Below are positions 1-7,053 of a stretch of DNA of 34,967 bases, piece by piece. The position numbers and the translations under genes are program-made. The number at the start of each line of letters is the position of its first letter. The stretch's first letter is position 1. The notes beneath the pieces were generated by a model. It was not told the DNA's origin, did not search any database, and saw only the letters and a list, made by a program, of their open reading frames with translations. The DNA is from CAXXOZ01 sp963676435 (GTDB lineage: Bacteria; Bacillota; Clostridia; Lachnospirales; Lachnospiraceae): positions 1 through 34,967 of the forward strand of contig CAXXOZ010000019.1 in the NCBI GenBank assembly GCA_963676435.2, read 5' to 3'.

Positions 1-1319
1 TATTCACTAGGAGAAACATCCCAATTCAAAGTAACACTATTTCCATTTGTTGTAACTTTTAATGTCGGATTAAAATCAACATATGTTGGACTTGCATAAG
101 TCGGTGCCGTCAAGTACCTTACATTCGAAGAAAAAGACCCATTTTCAAATACATAAGTTATAGCAAAATAATACTTGCCTCCAGATTCCAATTTTCCACC
201 AGCTTCTGACTTGTGAATATATGAGCTTTTATAGTAGTCACTAGAATAATATAAGTATGAGTTTTCAGGATAAGTTGGTGTTGAATCAGTTTTTGAATAA
301 GCAATTTTACAATATTTAAAACCGTAATAGTTCTTGCCATTGTAAGTTATAGAGCTTGATTTCGTAGGAGTCCACTCAAAATAAAGTTTTCCGTTTGAGT
401 TATAAGCATTTAACTTTGGTGTCCAGCTACTTGTTGCCTTAGTAGTGGTTTGGGTAGTAGTAGCCTGTGTAGTAGTTTCTTCTGCTACCTCGGTAGTAGT
501 TTCTTCTTCAGTGGTTGGTTCTTGTGTTTCGACTTCAAGGTTATCAACCTGAACCTCAATTAAAGATAAAAGTTCAGTAATACTGCTTCCCTTTATATCA
601 TCAAGAGAAATACTTAGACCCTGTGAGAGTGCATATTGATAAAGAAGGGCCTTACCTATTGTTACATCATTATTTTCAGCGTAATCAAATATTGTATTGT
701 CTTCTATATATACAGCCATTATGCTTGTGCCGTCATTAGAACCTTCGATTCCCTGTAGGACATTTTTTAGCTGAGCGGCATATGAATTGTCAGTTTCATC
801 ATCATAAAGAGTTGCTGAAACCAAAACAATGTTTACATCTTCATTTATATAACCGAGTTGCTTCGCAGCAGCTACGACCTCATCTATACCTGCCTGTAAT
901 GCCATGCCTTTTAAATCAAGAGACTCGACTATTTCTTTTCCCTCGTCATTATAATAATTAGCACTTATAATTTCATCATTTTTATTAATGTTAAATTCCA
1001 CACTTGGGTTAATGTCAACTGACACAACAGCCATACATCTTTCATCAAAACCAACACTTCCTCTGCCTAGAATAAATGCAACAGAAGCAATTATTACTGC
1101 AAACAAGAAAACTGCCGCAACAGAAGATAGTATTTTGAATTGTTTTGTATGTACAAACTTAGTTACATTTGAAGACTTATAAATATCTTTTTTTGTGAAT
1201 GAAACCTGTTCTCCTAGATAATATTCTTCTTTTGTTTTTAAAGAGACCATATCACAGTCAAGTGTGAATACATAAGTTTTATCTTTATCTATTTCCATAA
1301 TTGTTCCAAAATATACCAT
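1..1319 (-). CDS. rsgI: RsgI-like membrane anti-sigma factor (3' end outside window)
   Basis: Translates from ATG at 1319 without a stop to the left edge (439 codons seen). Residues about 1-60 form the cytoplasmic RsgI_N domain that binds SigI. A hydrophobic segment at about 63-84 crosses the membrane. The following part holds the RsgI-family motif VDINPSVEFNINK (about 101-113) and a conserved middle domain. A Thr-rich linker (about 260-300) then leads to an outside region with a beta-sandwich, FN3-like look and the start of a second such unit. The start lies 2 nt past the sigI stop with GGAG inside the end of sigI, so the two are translationally coupled. By family knowledge it holds SigI inactive until an outside or membrane cue; the extracellular ligand is unknown. 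The C-terminus is missing only because the window ends. Confidence 0.88.
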   Translation of the reverse strand, partial: MVYFGTIMEIDKDKTYVFTLDCDMVSLKTKEEYYLGEQVSFTKKDIYKSSNVTKFVHTKQFKILSSVAAVFLFAVIIASVAFILGRGSVGFDERCMAVVSVDINPSVEFNINKNDEIISANYYNDEGKEIVESLDLKGMALQAGIDEVVAAAKQLGYINEDVNIVLVSATLYDDETDNSYAAQLKNVLQGIEGSNDGTSIMAVYIEDNTIFDYAENNDVTIGKALLYQYALSQGLSISLDDIKGSSITELLSLIEVQVDNLEVETQEPTTEEETTTEVAEETTTQATTTQTTTKATSSWTPKLNAYNSNGKLYFEWTPTKSSSITYNGKNYYGFKYCKIAYSKTDSTPTYPENSYLYYSSDYYKSSYIHKSEAGGKLESGGKYYFAITYVFENGSFSSNVRYLTAPTYASPTYVDFNPTLKVTTNGNSVTLNWDVSPSE

Positions 1320-1321
1320 AA

Positions 1322-2050
1322 TTAAACTCCTTTCGTAAGAGTAGTCATATAGGATTTTATAACTTCTAAATCACTATTTAAAATTAAAAATAATGCAATA
1401 ATATACTTTCTATGATTTTCAACTGTCTTTCTACTCAGGCCAAAATTTGTAGTCAATTCAGAAACAGGAAGTCTTTTTTCGACATAAAGTTTTTTTGACA
1501 GTTCGTTTGATGAAGCTAATTTTTTTGCTATGTTTATACACAGAAGTTTAGTGTCACTATGCTTAGGTGCTTTTTTAACAAGATCTTCATATGTAATTCC
1601 ATAGGACAAAAGATCATTTTTGAATTTCATTATTTCCTCCTGTATCTCCAAATTATTTGTGAAAGAATCAGGGCTCTCATTTGAATACCTTTCTAGGAAG
1701 CTTTCGTTGTCTTCAGCCTCAAAATAGGTAAAAGGGTATTCAACATTGAATTTTTTAGTCTTTCTTATGTGATCAATAACCCTCCTATTAATCACAACGG
1801 CAGCAAACTTAATAAATTCTACATTTTTACTGTCATCAAAGCTATCTATAGCTTCATTAAAAGCTTCAAGTGCAATACTGAATTCATCTGTATTTCTTGC
1901 CGGTTTTTTTGTCATTCTGGAAACTGCTGCAGCAATATAATCCCAATAATGATTAATCAAGTCGTCCCTTAGGTTAGATTCACCTTTTTGTACCCTAAGG
2001 ATAATTTCTTCGGGCGACTCTGAGTGTGCTAATCTAAAGTTAGTTCTCAT
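1322..2050 (-). CDS. sigI: RNA polymerase sigma factor SigI
   Basis: 242-residue SigI-family sigma factor. An N-terminal sigma region 2-like half (about residues 10-100, with the stretch EAFNEAIDSFD) is followed by a C-terminal HTH region (LPVSELTTNFGLSRKTVENHRK) that would read the -35 element. I chose ATG 2050 because GGAGGAG sits 6-7 nt before it. An upstream in-frame ATG at 2074 also exists, but its GGAGGT is 12 nt away. It is the partner of the RsgI-like anti-sigma gene that follows. SigI proteins are known for heat or envelope responses in Bacillus and for polysaccharide-sensing regulons in cellulolytic Clostridia; which applies here is not visible. It may be cotranscribed with the two YibE/F genes upstream (67 nt gap). 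Confidence 0.9.
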   Translation of the reverse strand: MRTNFRLAHSESPEEIILRVQKGESNLRDDLINHYWDYIAAAVSRMTKKPARNTDEFSIALEAFNEAIDSFDDSKNVEFIKFAAVVINRRVIDHIRKTKKFNVEYPFTYFEAEDNESFLERYSNESPDSFTNNLEIQEEIMKFKNDLLSYGITYEDLVKKAPKHSDTKLLCINIAKKLASSNELSKKLYVEKRLPVSELTTNFGLSRKTVENHRKYIIALFLILNSDLEVIKSYMTTLTKGV

Positions 2051-2117
2051 AATTTTCTCCTCCAATGACTGCATGAAACAGTCAAGACCTCCGTATACTT
2101 ACTAATTCGTATAAGTT

Positions 2118-2921
2118 TTATTTTTTCATGGGGTGTTTACTAAAAAAACTTTTAAAAAATATTTTTAATCCGTTAGGGTGTTTAATCATGAACGATGATA
2201 TAAGAGAAACTGTAGGAACGATTAAAACACATCCCATACAGCTAAACAATATACTACTTACTTCTTGAAAAAAAGATTTAGAGTTTATCAATTCTACAAA
2301 GGAAGAGATGTAGTTTTTATAAAAAACAAATAAAAGTAAACCCTCTCCCATATAAGCAAAGAAAAGAGTGTTGATGGTGGAACCCATAACATCCATACCC
2401 ATTTTAATTCCAGAAAAGAAAAGTTCCTTAAAAGAAAGCTCCAAATTATGAGAAGCAACTTCCTGTAGTGAAGAAGATAAAGTAAAGGAAACATCCATTA
2501 AAGCCCCTGAAAGACCTATTATAATCATGGAATGTATTATGTTTCTCATATTTATATTTATATTAGTGTTATATCCTGAAAAATCATCTGAAAATCTTTT
2601 TATCTCATCAAGCCCACCAGAATTTGCTAATCCTCCAATGGTATAAACGATAATCATCATTAAAGAAAGAATAATTAAAGTAGCAAAAAAAGCAGAAAGA
2701 GTCTTTGCGCTTGTTCCATTTTGATATATTATTGTGAAATAGCCAACAAGAATAAAAGCTATAAAACAAACCAATATTGAGTTTGTTCCTATAGATAAGA
2801 AGAATATACTTATTAAAAGCACAAGGAGATTGCAGGCTAGAGTTATTAAAGAAATAACACCTCTATCACCACCTAAGATAACTAGTAGGCATATGAAAAT
2901 TATTAAAAGTATACTAAACAT
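2118..2921 (-). CDS. YibE/F-family integral membrane protein (second of pair)
   Basis: 267 residues, almost entirely hydrophobic, with about seven membrane segments. The conserved YibE/F signature is visible in GALMDVSFTLSSSL and SGIKMGMDVMGSTINTLFFAY, which match the paralogous stretches of the upstream gene. It lacks the soluble outside domain of its neighbour. Its start overlaps the end of that gene by 8 nt, so the two are translationally coupled and probably form one complex. The biochemical role of YibE/F proteins is not established; transport is an assumption. It ends 67 nt before sigI on the same strand. Confidence 0.8.
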   Translation of the reverse strand: MFSILLIIFICLLVILGGDRGVISLITLACNLLVLLISIFFLSIGTNSILVCFIAFILVGYFTIIYQNGTSAKTLSAFFATLIILSLMMIIVYTIGGLANSGGLDEIKRFSDDFSGYNTNININMRNIIHSMIIIGLSGALMDVSFTLSSSLQEVASHNLELSFKELFFSGIKMGMDVMGSTINTLFFAYMGEGLLLFVFYKNYISSFVELINSKSFFQEVSSILFSCMGCVLIVPTVSLISSFMIKHPNGLKIFFKSFFSKHPMKK

Positions 2922-3975
2922 TTTTTTTACCTCCTAGTTTAAACAAGAAGTTTGTAATGATGATAGATATCGGTAAGCTGATTAATATTCCAATTCCACA
3001 TAAAAGAAGTCTGTACCACATGAAAACTTCATGCTGAGTGAAAATAGTTATTAAAGAAATATCATTATTTTTTTTAAGTAAAACTACTGGAATTATTTCA
3101 GCTATAAAAGTAAACAGTAAAACATTTATCATAAGCCCCATTATATCTTTTCCTACATTTATACCAGAAGCAAAAGATTTCTTTAAAGTTAGATTTGGGG
3201 TTTTTTCCTTTAATTCATTAGTCATAGTTGATATCGAAACAGATATGTCCATTATGGCACCCAGGCCAGCTATTAATATTTGAGACAAGAAATAATCAGA
3301 AAGATTATAAGGCGATGAAATATTTTCTAAAAAAGCATAATCCACTTCAACATATGAAAGTACTATTTTAAGTAAAAGTATAACCAGATAGGTAGAAATA
3401 ATAGTTGATATTATAGAGGTTACAGCTTTTTTATTGATTCCAACTGCAAACAATATAGATATCAGAGTAAATAAAACCATTAAAATATTACTGAGTTTCC
3501 AAATATTTTGTCCGTTATTTAGGACAACAATGGCATAAGAAAAAATTGCAATATTAATAAAAAGAGAAGAGAGTATAAATACTCCTCTTTTTCCTGCTAT
3601 TATTAACATGAAAATAATAAATATAGATATAATTAAAGCAAGGTAACCATCTCTTTTAATACCTTTTATAGAAGCACTAAGTTGTTTTGAATCAGAATCA
3701 GAACTTACTTCAATAAATAGGCGATCACCTTTTTTATATTTCTCATCAAAAACACCAGAGTCAGTATAGGTATTTTCGATTAAAACAGATTGATCTACAA
3801 ATTCCCCATTAATTATTTTGACTTCTATTTCCTGATTGTTAGAAATATTTTCTACATTGATTACTTTTGCAATTGTTCTTTTATAAAAATTTTGATTATT
3901 AAAAACTATTATTACTCCAGTTAAAAGAATTAGAGAAATTATAGATATATATATTATTTTACTTTTAGTTTTCAT
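2914..3975 (-). CDS. YibE/F-family membrane protein with outside domain (first of pair)
   Basis: 353 residues. One N-terminal membrane segment (about 7-25) is followed by a soluble, probably extracytoplasmic domain of about 80 residues (TIAKVINVENISNNQEIEV onward, beta-rich) and then about seven membrane helices. The YibE/F signature GAIMDISVSISTM and INVGKDIMGLMINVLLF lies in the C-terminal part. This is the usual long form of the family; the adjoining gene is the short form. ATG 3975 has no recognisable Shine-Dalgarno site, and a TATAAT-like sequence lies only a few bases before it. Function in the family is unknown. Confidence 0.8.
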   Translation of the reverse strand: MKTKSKIIYISIISLILLTGVIIVFNNQNFYKRTIAKVINVENISNNQEIEVKIINGEFVDQSVLIENTYTDSGVFDEKYKKGDRLFIEVSSDSDSKQLSASIKGIKRDGYLALIISIFIIFMLIIAGKRGVFILSSLFINIAIFSYAIVVLNNGQNIWKLSNILMVLFTLISILFAVGINKKAVTSIISTIISTYLVILLLKIVLSYVEVDYAFLENISSPYNLSDYFLSQILIAGLGAIMDISVSISTMTNELKEKTPNLTLKKSFASGINVGKDIMGLMINVLLFTFIAEIIPVVLLKKNNDISLITIFTQHEVFMWYRLLLCGIGILISLPISIIITNFLFKLGGKKNV

Positions 3976-4051
3976 TTTGATATTATAGCATTTATAAATA
4001 TGAATGTATAGATTGACAAAACTTTGATATAAAGGAGGGCATTAATTCGCG

Positions 4052-4732
4052 ATGAAAAATAAATATGTACTATCTATTTTGATTTTATCTTCTCTAGCTC
4101 TTTTTATATTAGTTTTAGGATTATTGATAAAAGCAAATAATAATAGCTTGAATAGAAGTAGTGATATCACAGAAGAAATAATTTTTGATACAGAGACTCA
4201 GAAAGCAATAGAAACTACTACAGAAACAACCACAGAAACAACCACAGAGACCACAACTCAACCACAAACTACTAAAAAACCCACAACAACTGAAACACCC
4301 ACCACAACTCAGTCAGAAACATACGCTCAGTATGCTACCTTTTTGGAAAGTCAGGTATACTCCTCAGAAGTCTTAACAATAGTAAATCAATATAGGGACG
4401 AAGTAGGTGCAGCTTCTTTGATTTTAAACAACGATCTTTGTATGGCGGCATATGTAAGAGCAAATGAAATGGCAGCTACAGGAGTTTTTTCTCATACCAG
4501 ACCAAATGGAACTGACTGTTTTACTGTATTTACAGAACTGGGAATCTCCTATGTATATGCAGGAGAAAATATTGCCATGGGATACTATAATGCAGCCAGT
4601 GTGTGTCAGGGATGGTATGATTCTACAGGACATTATGAAAATATGGTGAGTACAAATTTTGGTAAGATGGGTATAGCCTGTGTGGAAAATGAGTCAGGTT
4701 ATAAATACTGGGCACAGATTTTTTCAAATTGA
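4052..4732 (+). CDS. Membrane-anchored CAP/SCP-domain protein
   Basis: 226 residues: an uncleaved signal or membrane anchor (about 7-27), a Thr/Glu-rich linker (about 55-90) coded by a 12-bp tandem repeat, then a CAP (SCP/PR-1) domain from about 100 to the end. CAP hallmarks are visible: NQYRDEVGA, the first His in FSHTRPNG, AGENIAMG and TGHYENMVSTNFGKMGIAC. The domain ends in WAQIFSN, as usual for bacterial CAP proteins. These are extracellular proteins of mostly unknown activity. GGAGGG lies 12 nt upstream of the ATG, which is a long spacing. The gene is divergent from the YibE/F pair. The linker style is shared with the RsgI-like protein. Confidence 0.85.
   Translation: MKNKYVLSILILSSLALFILVLGLLIKANNNSLNRSSDITEEIIFDTETQKAIETTTETTTETTTETTTQPQTTKKPTTTETPTTTQSETYAQYATFLESQVYSSEVLTIVNQYRDEVGAASLILNNDLCMAAYVRANEMAATGVFSHTRPNGTDCFTVFTELGISYVYAGENIAMGYYNAASVCQGWYDSTGHYENMVSTNFGKMGIACVENESGYKYWAQIFSN
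4211..4254 (+). repeat. 12-bp tandem repeat coding Glu-Thr-Thr-Thr units
   Basis: About 3.7 copies of a 12-bp unit (core GAAACAACCACA, with variants at both ends) encode repeated ETTT in the CAP-protein linker. Unit length is a multiple of three, so copy-number change would alter linker length without breaking the frame. Confidence 0.75.
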
Positions 4733-4747
4733 TTTTTTTAATAGCGC

Positions 4748-4776
4748 TTGACATTTCATAAGTAAAGTGCTATCAT
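4748..4776 (+). promoter_or_regulatory. Promoter of the infC operon
   Basis: TTGACA at 4748-4753, a 17-nt spacer and TATCAT at 4771-4776. This is a near-consensus vegetative promoter and would start transcription at about 4783, just ahead of the leader RNA. Confidence 0.85.
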
Positions 4777-4782
4777 TCTTAT

Positions 4783-4918
4783 GTTGTTTATAAAACAAAG
4801 AAGAGTATCCACTCTCACCCTGGCACAAATGAGTGACCTGCGGTTAATATTTTTTATAAAACAGCTAGATGCTGTTTCGTGTAAAATTTTTGTGGATAGT
4901 CTATCTATCCACTTTTTT
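4783..4918 (+). ncRNA. L20-type ribosomal protein leader of infC-rpmI-rplT
   Basis: The transcript between the promoter and infC folds into several hairpins. AGAGT (4802-4806) can pair with ACTCT (4811-4815), or CACTC (4810-4814) with GAGTG (4831-4835), so the two are mutually exclusive. ACAGC/GCTGT (4861-4875) forms a small hairpin, and a terminator closes the leader. The segment TATCCACTCTCACC followed by GGTTAATATTTT resembles, from memory, the Firmicutes L20 leader (Rfam L20_leader). In that system excess L20 binds the leader and favours termination. The exact structure was not computed. Confidence 0.72.
4892..4918 (+). terminator. Attenuator terminator in the infC leader
   Basis: Perfect 8-bp stem GTGGATAG (4892-4899) and CTATCCAC (4905-4912), 5-nt loop, then six T (4913-4918). 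It lies only 27 nt before the infC start, so it must be read through for operon expression. Confidence 0.88.
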
Positions 4919-4945
4919 GTGGCAAATTTTGGGAGGTGCAAAACT

Positions 4946-5452
4946 ATTAACGATTTAATGATTAATGAACAAATCAGAGACAAAGAAGTACGTTTGATTG
5001 GTGAGGACGGAGCACAGCTAGGGGTCATGTCATCGAAAGATGCATATAAACTGGCAAAAGAAGCAGATTTAGATTTAGTAAAAATTTCTCCGAAAGCAAA
5101 ACCACCGGTTTGCAAAATTATTGACTATGGTAAGTATAAATACGAACAGTCAAGAAAAGATAAGGAAGCAAAGAAAAAACAAAAAACGATTGAAATCAAA
5201 GAAGTTCGTTTGTCGCCAAATATCGAAGAAAACGACATTAAAACAAAATCAAACATGGCTAGAAAGTTCATTGAAAAAGGTGATAAAGTTAAAGTTACAC
5301 TTAGATTCAGAGGAAGAGAAATGGCACATATGGCTACAAGCAAAAAAGTACTTGACGATTTTGCTGAAAGGCTTAGTGATATAGCAGTCATTGAAAAAGC
5401 GCCTAAATTAGAAGGCAGAAGTATGATGATGTTTTTGACTGAAAAAAAATAG
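4946..5452 (+). CDS. infC: Translation initiation factor IF-3, ATT start
   Basis: 168 residues beginning INDLMINEQIRDKEVRLIG, collinear with known IF-3. The N-domain includes KAKPPVCKIIDYGKYKYEQ, a lysine-rich linker (KDKEAKKKQK) follows, and the C-domain includes EVRLSPNIEENDI and KGDKVKVTLRFRGREMAH. I place the start at ATT 4946: GGAGG (4932-4936) is 9 nt upstream, while the nearest ATG (4958) would be 21 nt away. ATG 4781 would make the leader RNA and terminator coding. A non-AUG (ATT) start is the classical device by which IF-3 limits its own synthesis. It binds the 30S subunit and checks initiator tRNA pairing. It leads the operon with L35 and L20. Confidence 0.95.
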   Translation: MNDLMINEQIRDKEVRLIGEDGAQLGVMSSKDAYKLAKEADLDLVKISPKAKPPVCKIIDYGKYKYEQSRKDKEAKKKQKTIEIKEVRLSPNIEENDIKTKSNMARKFIEKGDKVKVTLRFRGREMAHMATSKKVLDDFAERLSDIAVIEKAPKLEGRSMMMFLTEKK

Positions 5453-5465
5453 GAGGACTAGTATT

Positions 5466-5663
5466 ATGCCAAAGATAAAAACAAGCAAAGCCGCTTCAAA
5501 GCGATTCAAAAAAACAGGAACTGGGAAACTTAAAAGAATGAAGGCTTACAAAAGCCACATCTTGACTAAAAAGTCAGCTAAAAGAAAAAGAAACCTCAGA
5601 AAAGCAGCTATGACAGATGCTACTAATGAGAAAAACATGAAGAAAATTTTACCATATATTTAG
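5466..5663 (+). CDS. rpmI: 50S ribosomal protein L35
   Basis: 65 residues, very basic, full length for the family, starting MPKIKTSKAASKRFKKTGTG and ending in KKILPYI. The motif SHILTKKSAKRKRNLRK is typical of L35. GGAGGA lies just upstream, and the gene follows infC by 13 nt in the conserved infC-rpmI-rplT order. Confidence 0.97.
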   Translation: MPKIKTSKAASKRFKKTGTGKLKRMKAYKSHILTKKSAKRKRNLRKAAMTDATNEKNMKKILPYI

Positions 5664-5692
5664 TATGAGATTACAATTAGGAGGAAACTAGT

Positions 5693-6049
5693 ATGGCAAG
5701 AATTAAAGGCGGACAAAACGCTAAAAAAAGACATAATAGAACATTAAAGCTGGCTAAAGGTTATAGAGGAGCCCGCTCAAAACAATATAGAGTTGCAAAA
5801 CAGTCTGTAATGAGAGCTTTAACAAGTGCTTACGCAGGAAGAAAACAAAGAAAGAGACAGTTCAGACAGTTATGGATAGCAAGAATCAACGCAGCTTCAA
5901 GAATGAATGGATTATCATATTCAAAATTCATGTACGGACTTAAACTTTCAGGAATCGAAATGAACAGAAAAATGCTTGCTGACATGGCAGTTAATGATCC
6001 AGAAGGATTTGCAAAACTTGCTGAAACAGCTAAAAAGAAAATTGCTTAA
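5693..6049 (+). CDS. rplT: 50S ribosomal protein L20
   Basis: 118 residues, full length: MARIKGGQNAKKRHNRTLK, then AKGYRGARSKQYRVAKQSV and RKQRKRQFRQLWIARINAA, as in all bacterial L20. It binds 23S rRNA early in 50S assembly and, in Firmicutes, represses its own operon through the leader. GGAGGA precedes the ATG. It is the last gene of the operon, with a terminator 11 nt after the stop. Confidence 0.97.
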   Translation: MARIKGGQNAKKRHNRTLKLAKGYRGARSKQYRVAKQSVMRALTSAYAGRKQRKRQFRQLWIARINAASRMNGLSYSKFMYGLKLSGIEMNRKMLADMAVNDPEGFAKLAETAKKKIA

Positions 6050-6060
6050 TAAAAATTATT

Positions 6061-6097
6061 AAAAGATGGAGTGAATTATTTTACCCCATCTTTTTTT
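6061..6097 (+). terminator. Terminator after rplT
   Basis: Stem AAAGATGG with CCATCTTT closing a loop that can extend through GT/AC pairing, followed by a run of seven T (6091-6097). Confidence 0.85.
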
Positions 6098-6117
6098 ATA
6101 TCAAACTTTAGAACTAG

Positions 6118-6146
6118 TTGTTTTTTTGTCAAAAATAAGAGATAAT
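6118..6146 (+). promoter_or_regulatory. Possible promoter for the mutarotase-symporter pair
   Basis: TTGTTT (6118-6123), 17-nt spacer, GATAAT (6141-6146). Transcription would begin near 6153, downstream of the TTG at 6126 but upstream of the GTG at 6180. The -35 match is modest. Confidence 0.45.
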
Positions 6147-6179
6147 GAAAGGTATAAAAAATATATAAATGGAGAAATT

Positions 6180-7022
6180 GTGAGTAGAAAATTTGAATTA
6201 AAAAATAGTAAAGGCAATTATGTTGTTTTAAACAATAAAGGGGCAGCAATAGAATCGATAAAAATTAAAAACTTAGAAGGAAAAACATTTGAACTTTGTT
6301 ATAAAAAAGAAGCTCCCTTTAATGGAGCGACTATAGGCAGAGTTGCAAATAGGATAATAAACTCAGAGTTTGAATTAAATGGTGTAAGCTATAAGTTGAA
6401 TGCAAATGAGGGGGCCAATCATCTTCATGGTGGATTAAAAGGCTATGATAAATATGAATGGTCATATAAAGAAGAGGAAAATAGAGTTACTTTTTACAGA
6501 GTCTCAAAAGACGGAGAAGAGTTTTATCCAGGCAACTTAAGTATTATTACTATTTATGAGTTTAATGACGAAAATGAGCTGATAATCACCTATAAAGCAA
6601 AATCAGACAAAGATACGATTATAAATTTAACAAATCATGTTTATTTTAAGACGGATAAAGATGATTTATTTCAAATAAATTCTGATTCATATACAAATCT
6701 TCAGGGTGAAATTCTTTCAGTATCAGAAACACCATATGATTTAAGGCAACCTAAAAAGGTGGATGCCATTTATGATCACAATTTTGCATTAAATAGGCAC
6801 GAGTTAAATGAAATGGTGGCAAATGTTTATTTATCAAAATCCAAAATTAATTTAAAAGTCTATACAACCCAGCCAGGTTTACAGTTCTATAACTGTTTAA
6901 AAGGTAGCTTTTGTTTGGAAACACAAGGATACCCCAATGCTATAAATGTAAAGGAGTTTCCTTCTATAGTACTTCTCAAAGGCGAAGAGTATTATCATGT
7001 TACAAAATATGTATTTGAATAA
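6180..7022 (+). CDS. Aldose 1-epimerase (mutarotase) family protein
   Basis: About 280 residues of the GalM fold. The conserved elements are GATIGRVANRI, NEGANHLHGG (first catalytic-site His), NLTNHVYF (catalytic His), DHNFAL, TTQPGLQFYN and CLETQGYPNAIN with the catalytic Glu. It interconverts alpha and beta anomers of a free sugar in the cytoplasm. I prefer GTG 6180 as start because GGAG (6171-6174) is 5 nt upstream and a possible promoter lies between. The frame stays open back to TTG 6126, which has no ribosome site. The protein is shorter than typical GalM (about 330-350). It precedes a sugar symporter by about 30 nt, so the pair probably handles an imported sugar. Confidence 0.85.
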   Translation: MSRKFELKNSKGNYVVLNNKGAAIESIKIKNLEGKTFELCYKKEAPFNGATIGRVANRIINSEFELNGVSYKLNANEGANHLHGGLKGYDKYEWSYKEEENRVTFYRVSKDGEEFYPGNLSIITIYEFNDENELIITYKAKSDKDTIINLTNHVYFKTDKDDLFQINSDSYTNLQGEILSVSETPYDLRQPKKVDAIYDHNFALNRHELNEMVANVYLSKSKINLKVYTTQPGLQFYNCLKGSFCLETQGYPNAINVKEFPSIVLLKGEEYYHVTKYVFE

Positions 7023-7053
7023 ATTGTCTAAATAATAAATCAGGAGAGACATT

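Noticed and set aside
4211..4254. CRISPR-like short repeat
   Set aside because: Units are directly adjacent 12-mers that encode a Thr-rich linker.
4781..4945. N-terminal extension of IF-3 from ATG 4781
   Set aside because: It would be translated through the leader hairpins and terminator, has no ribosome site and has no match to IF-3.
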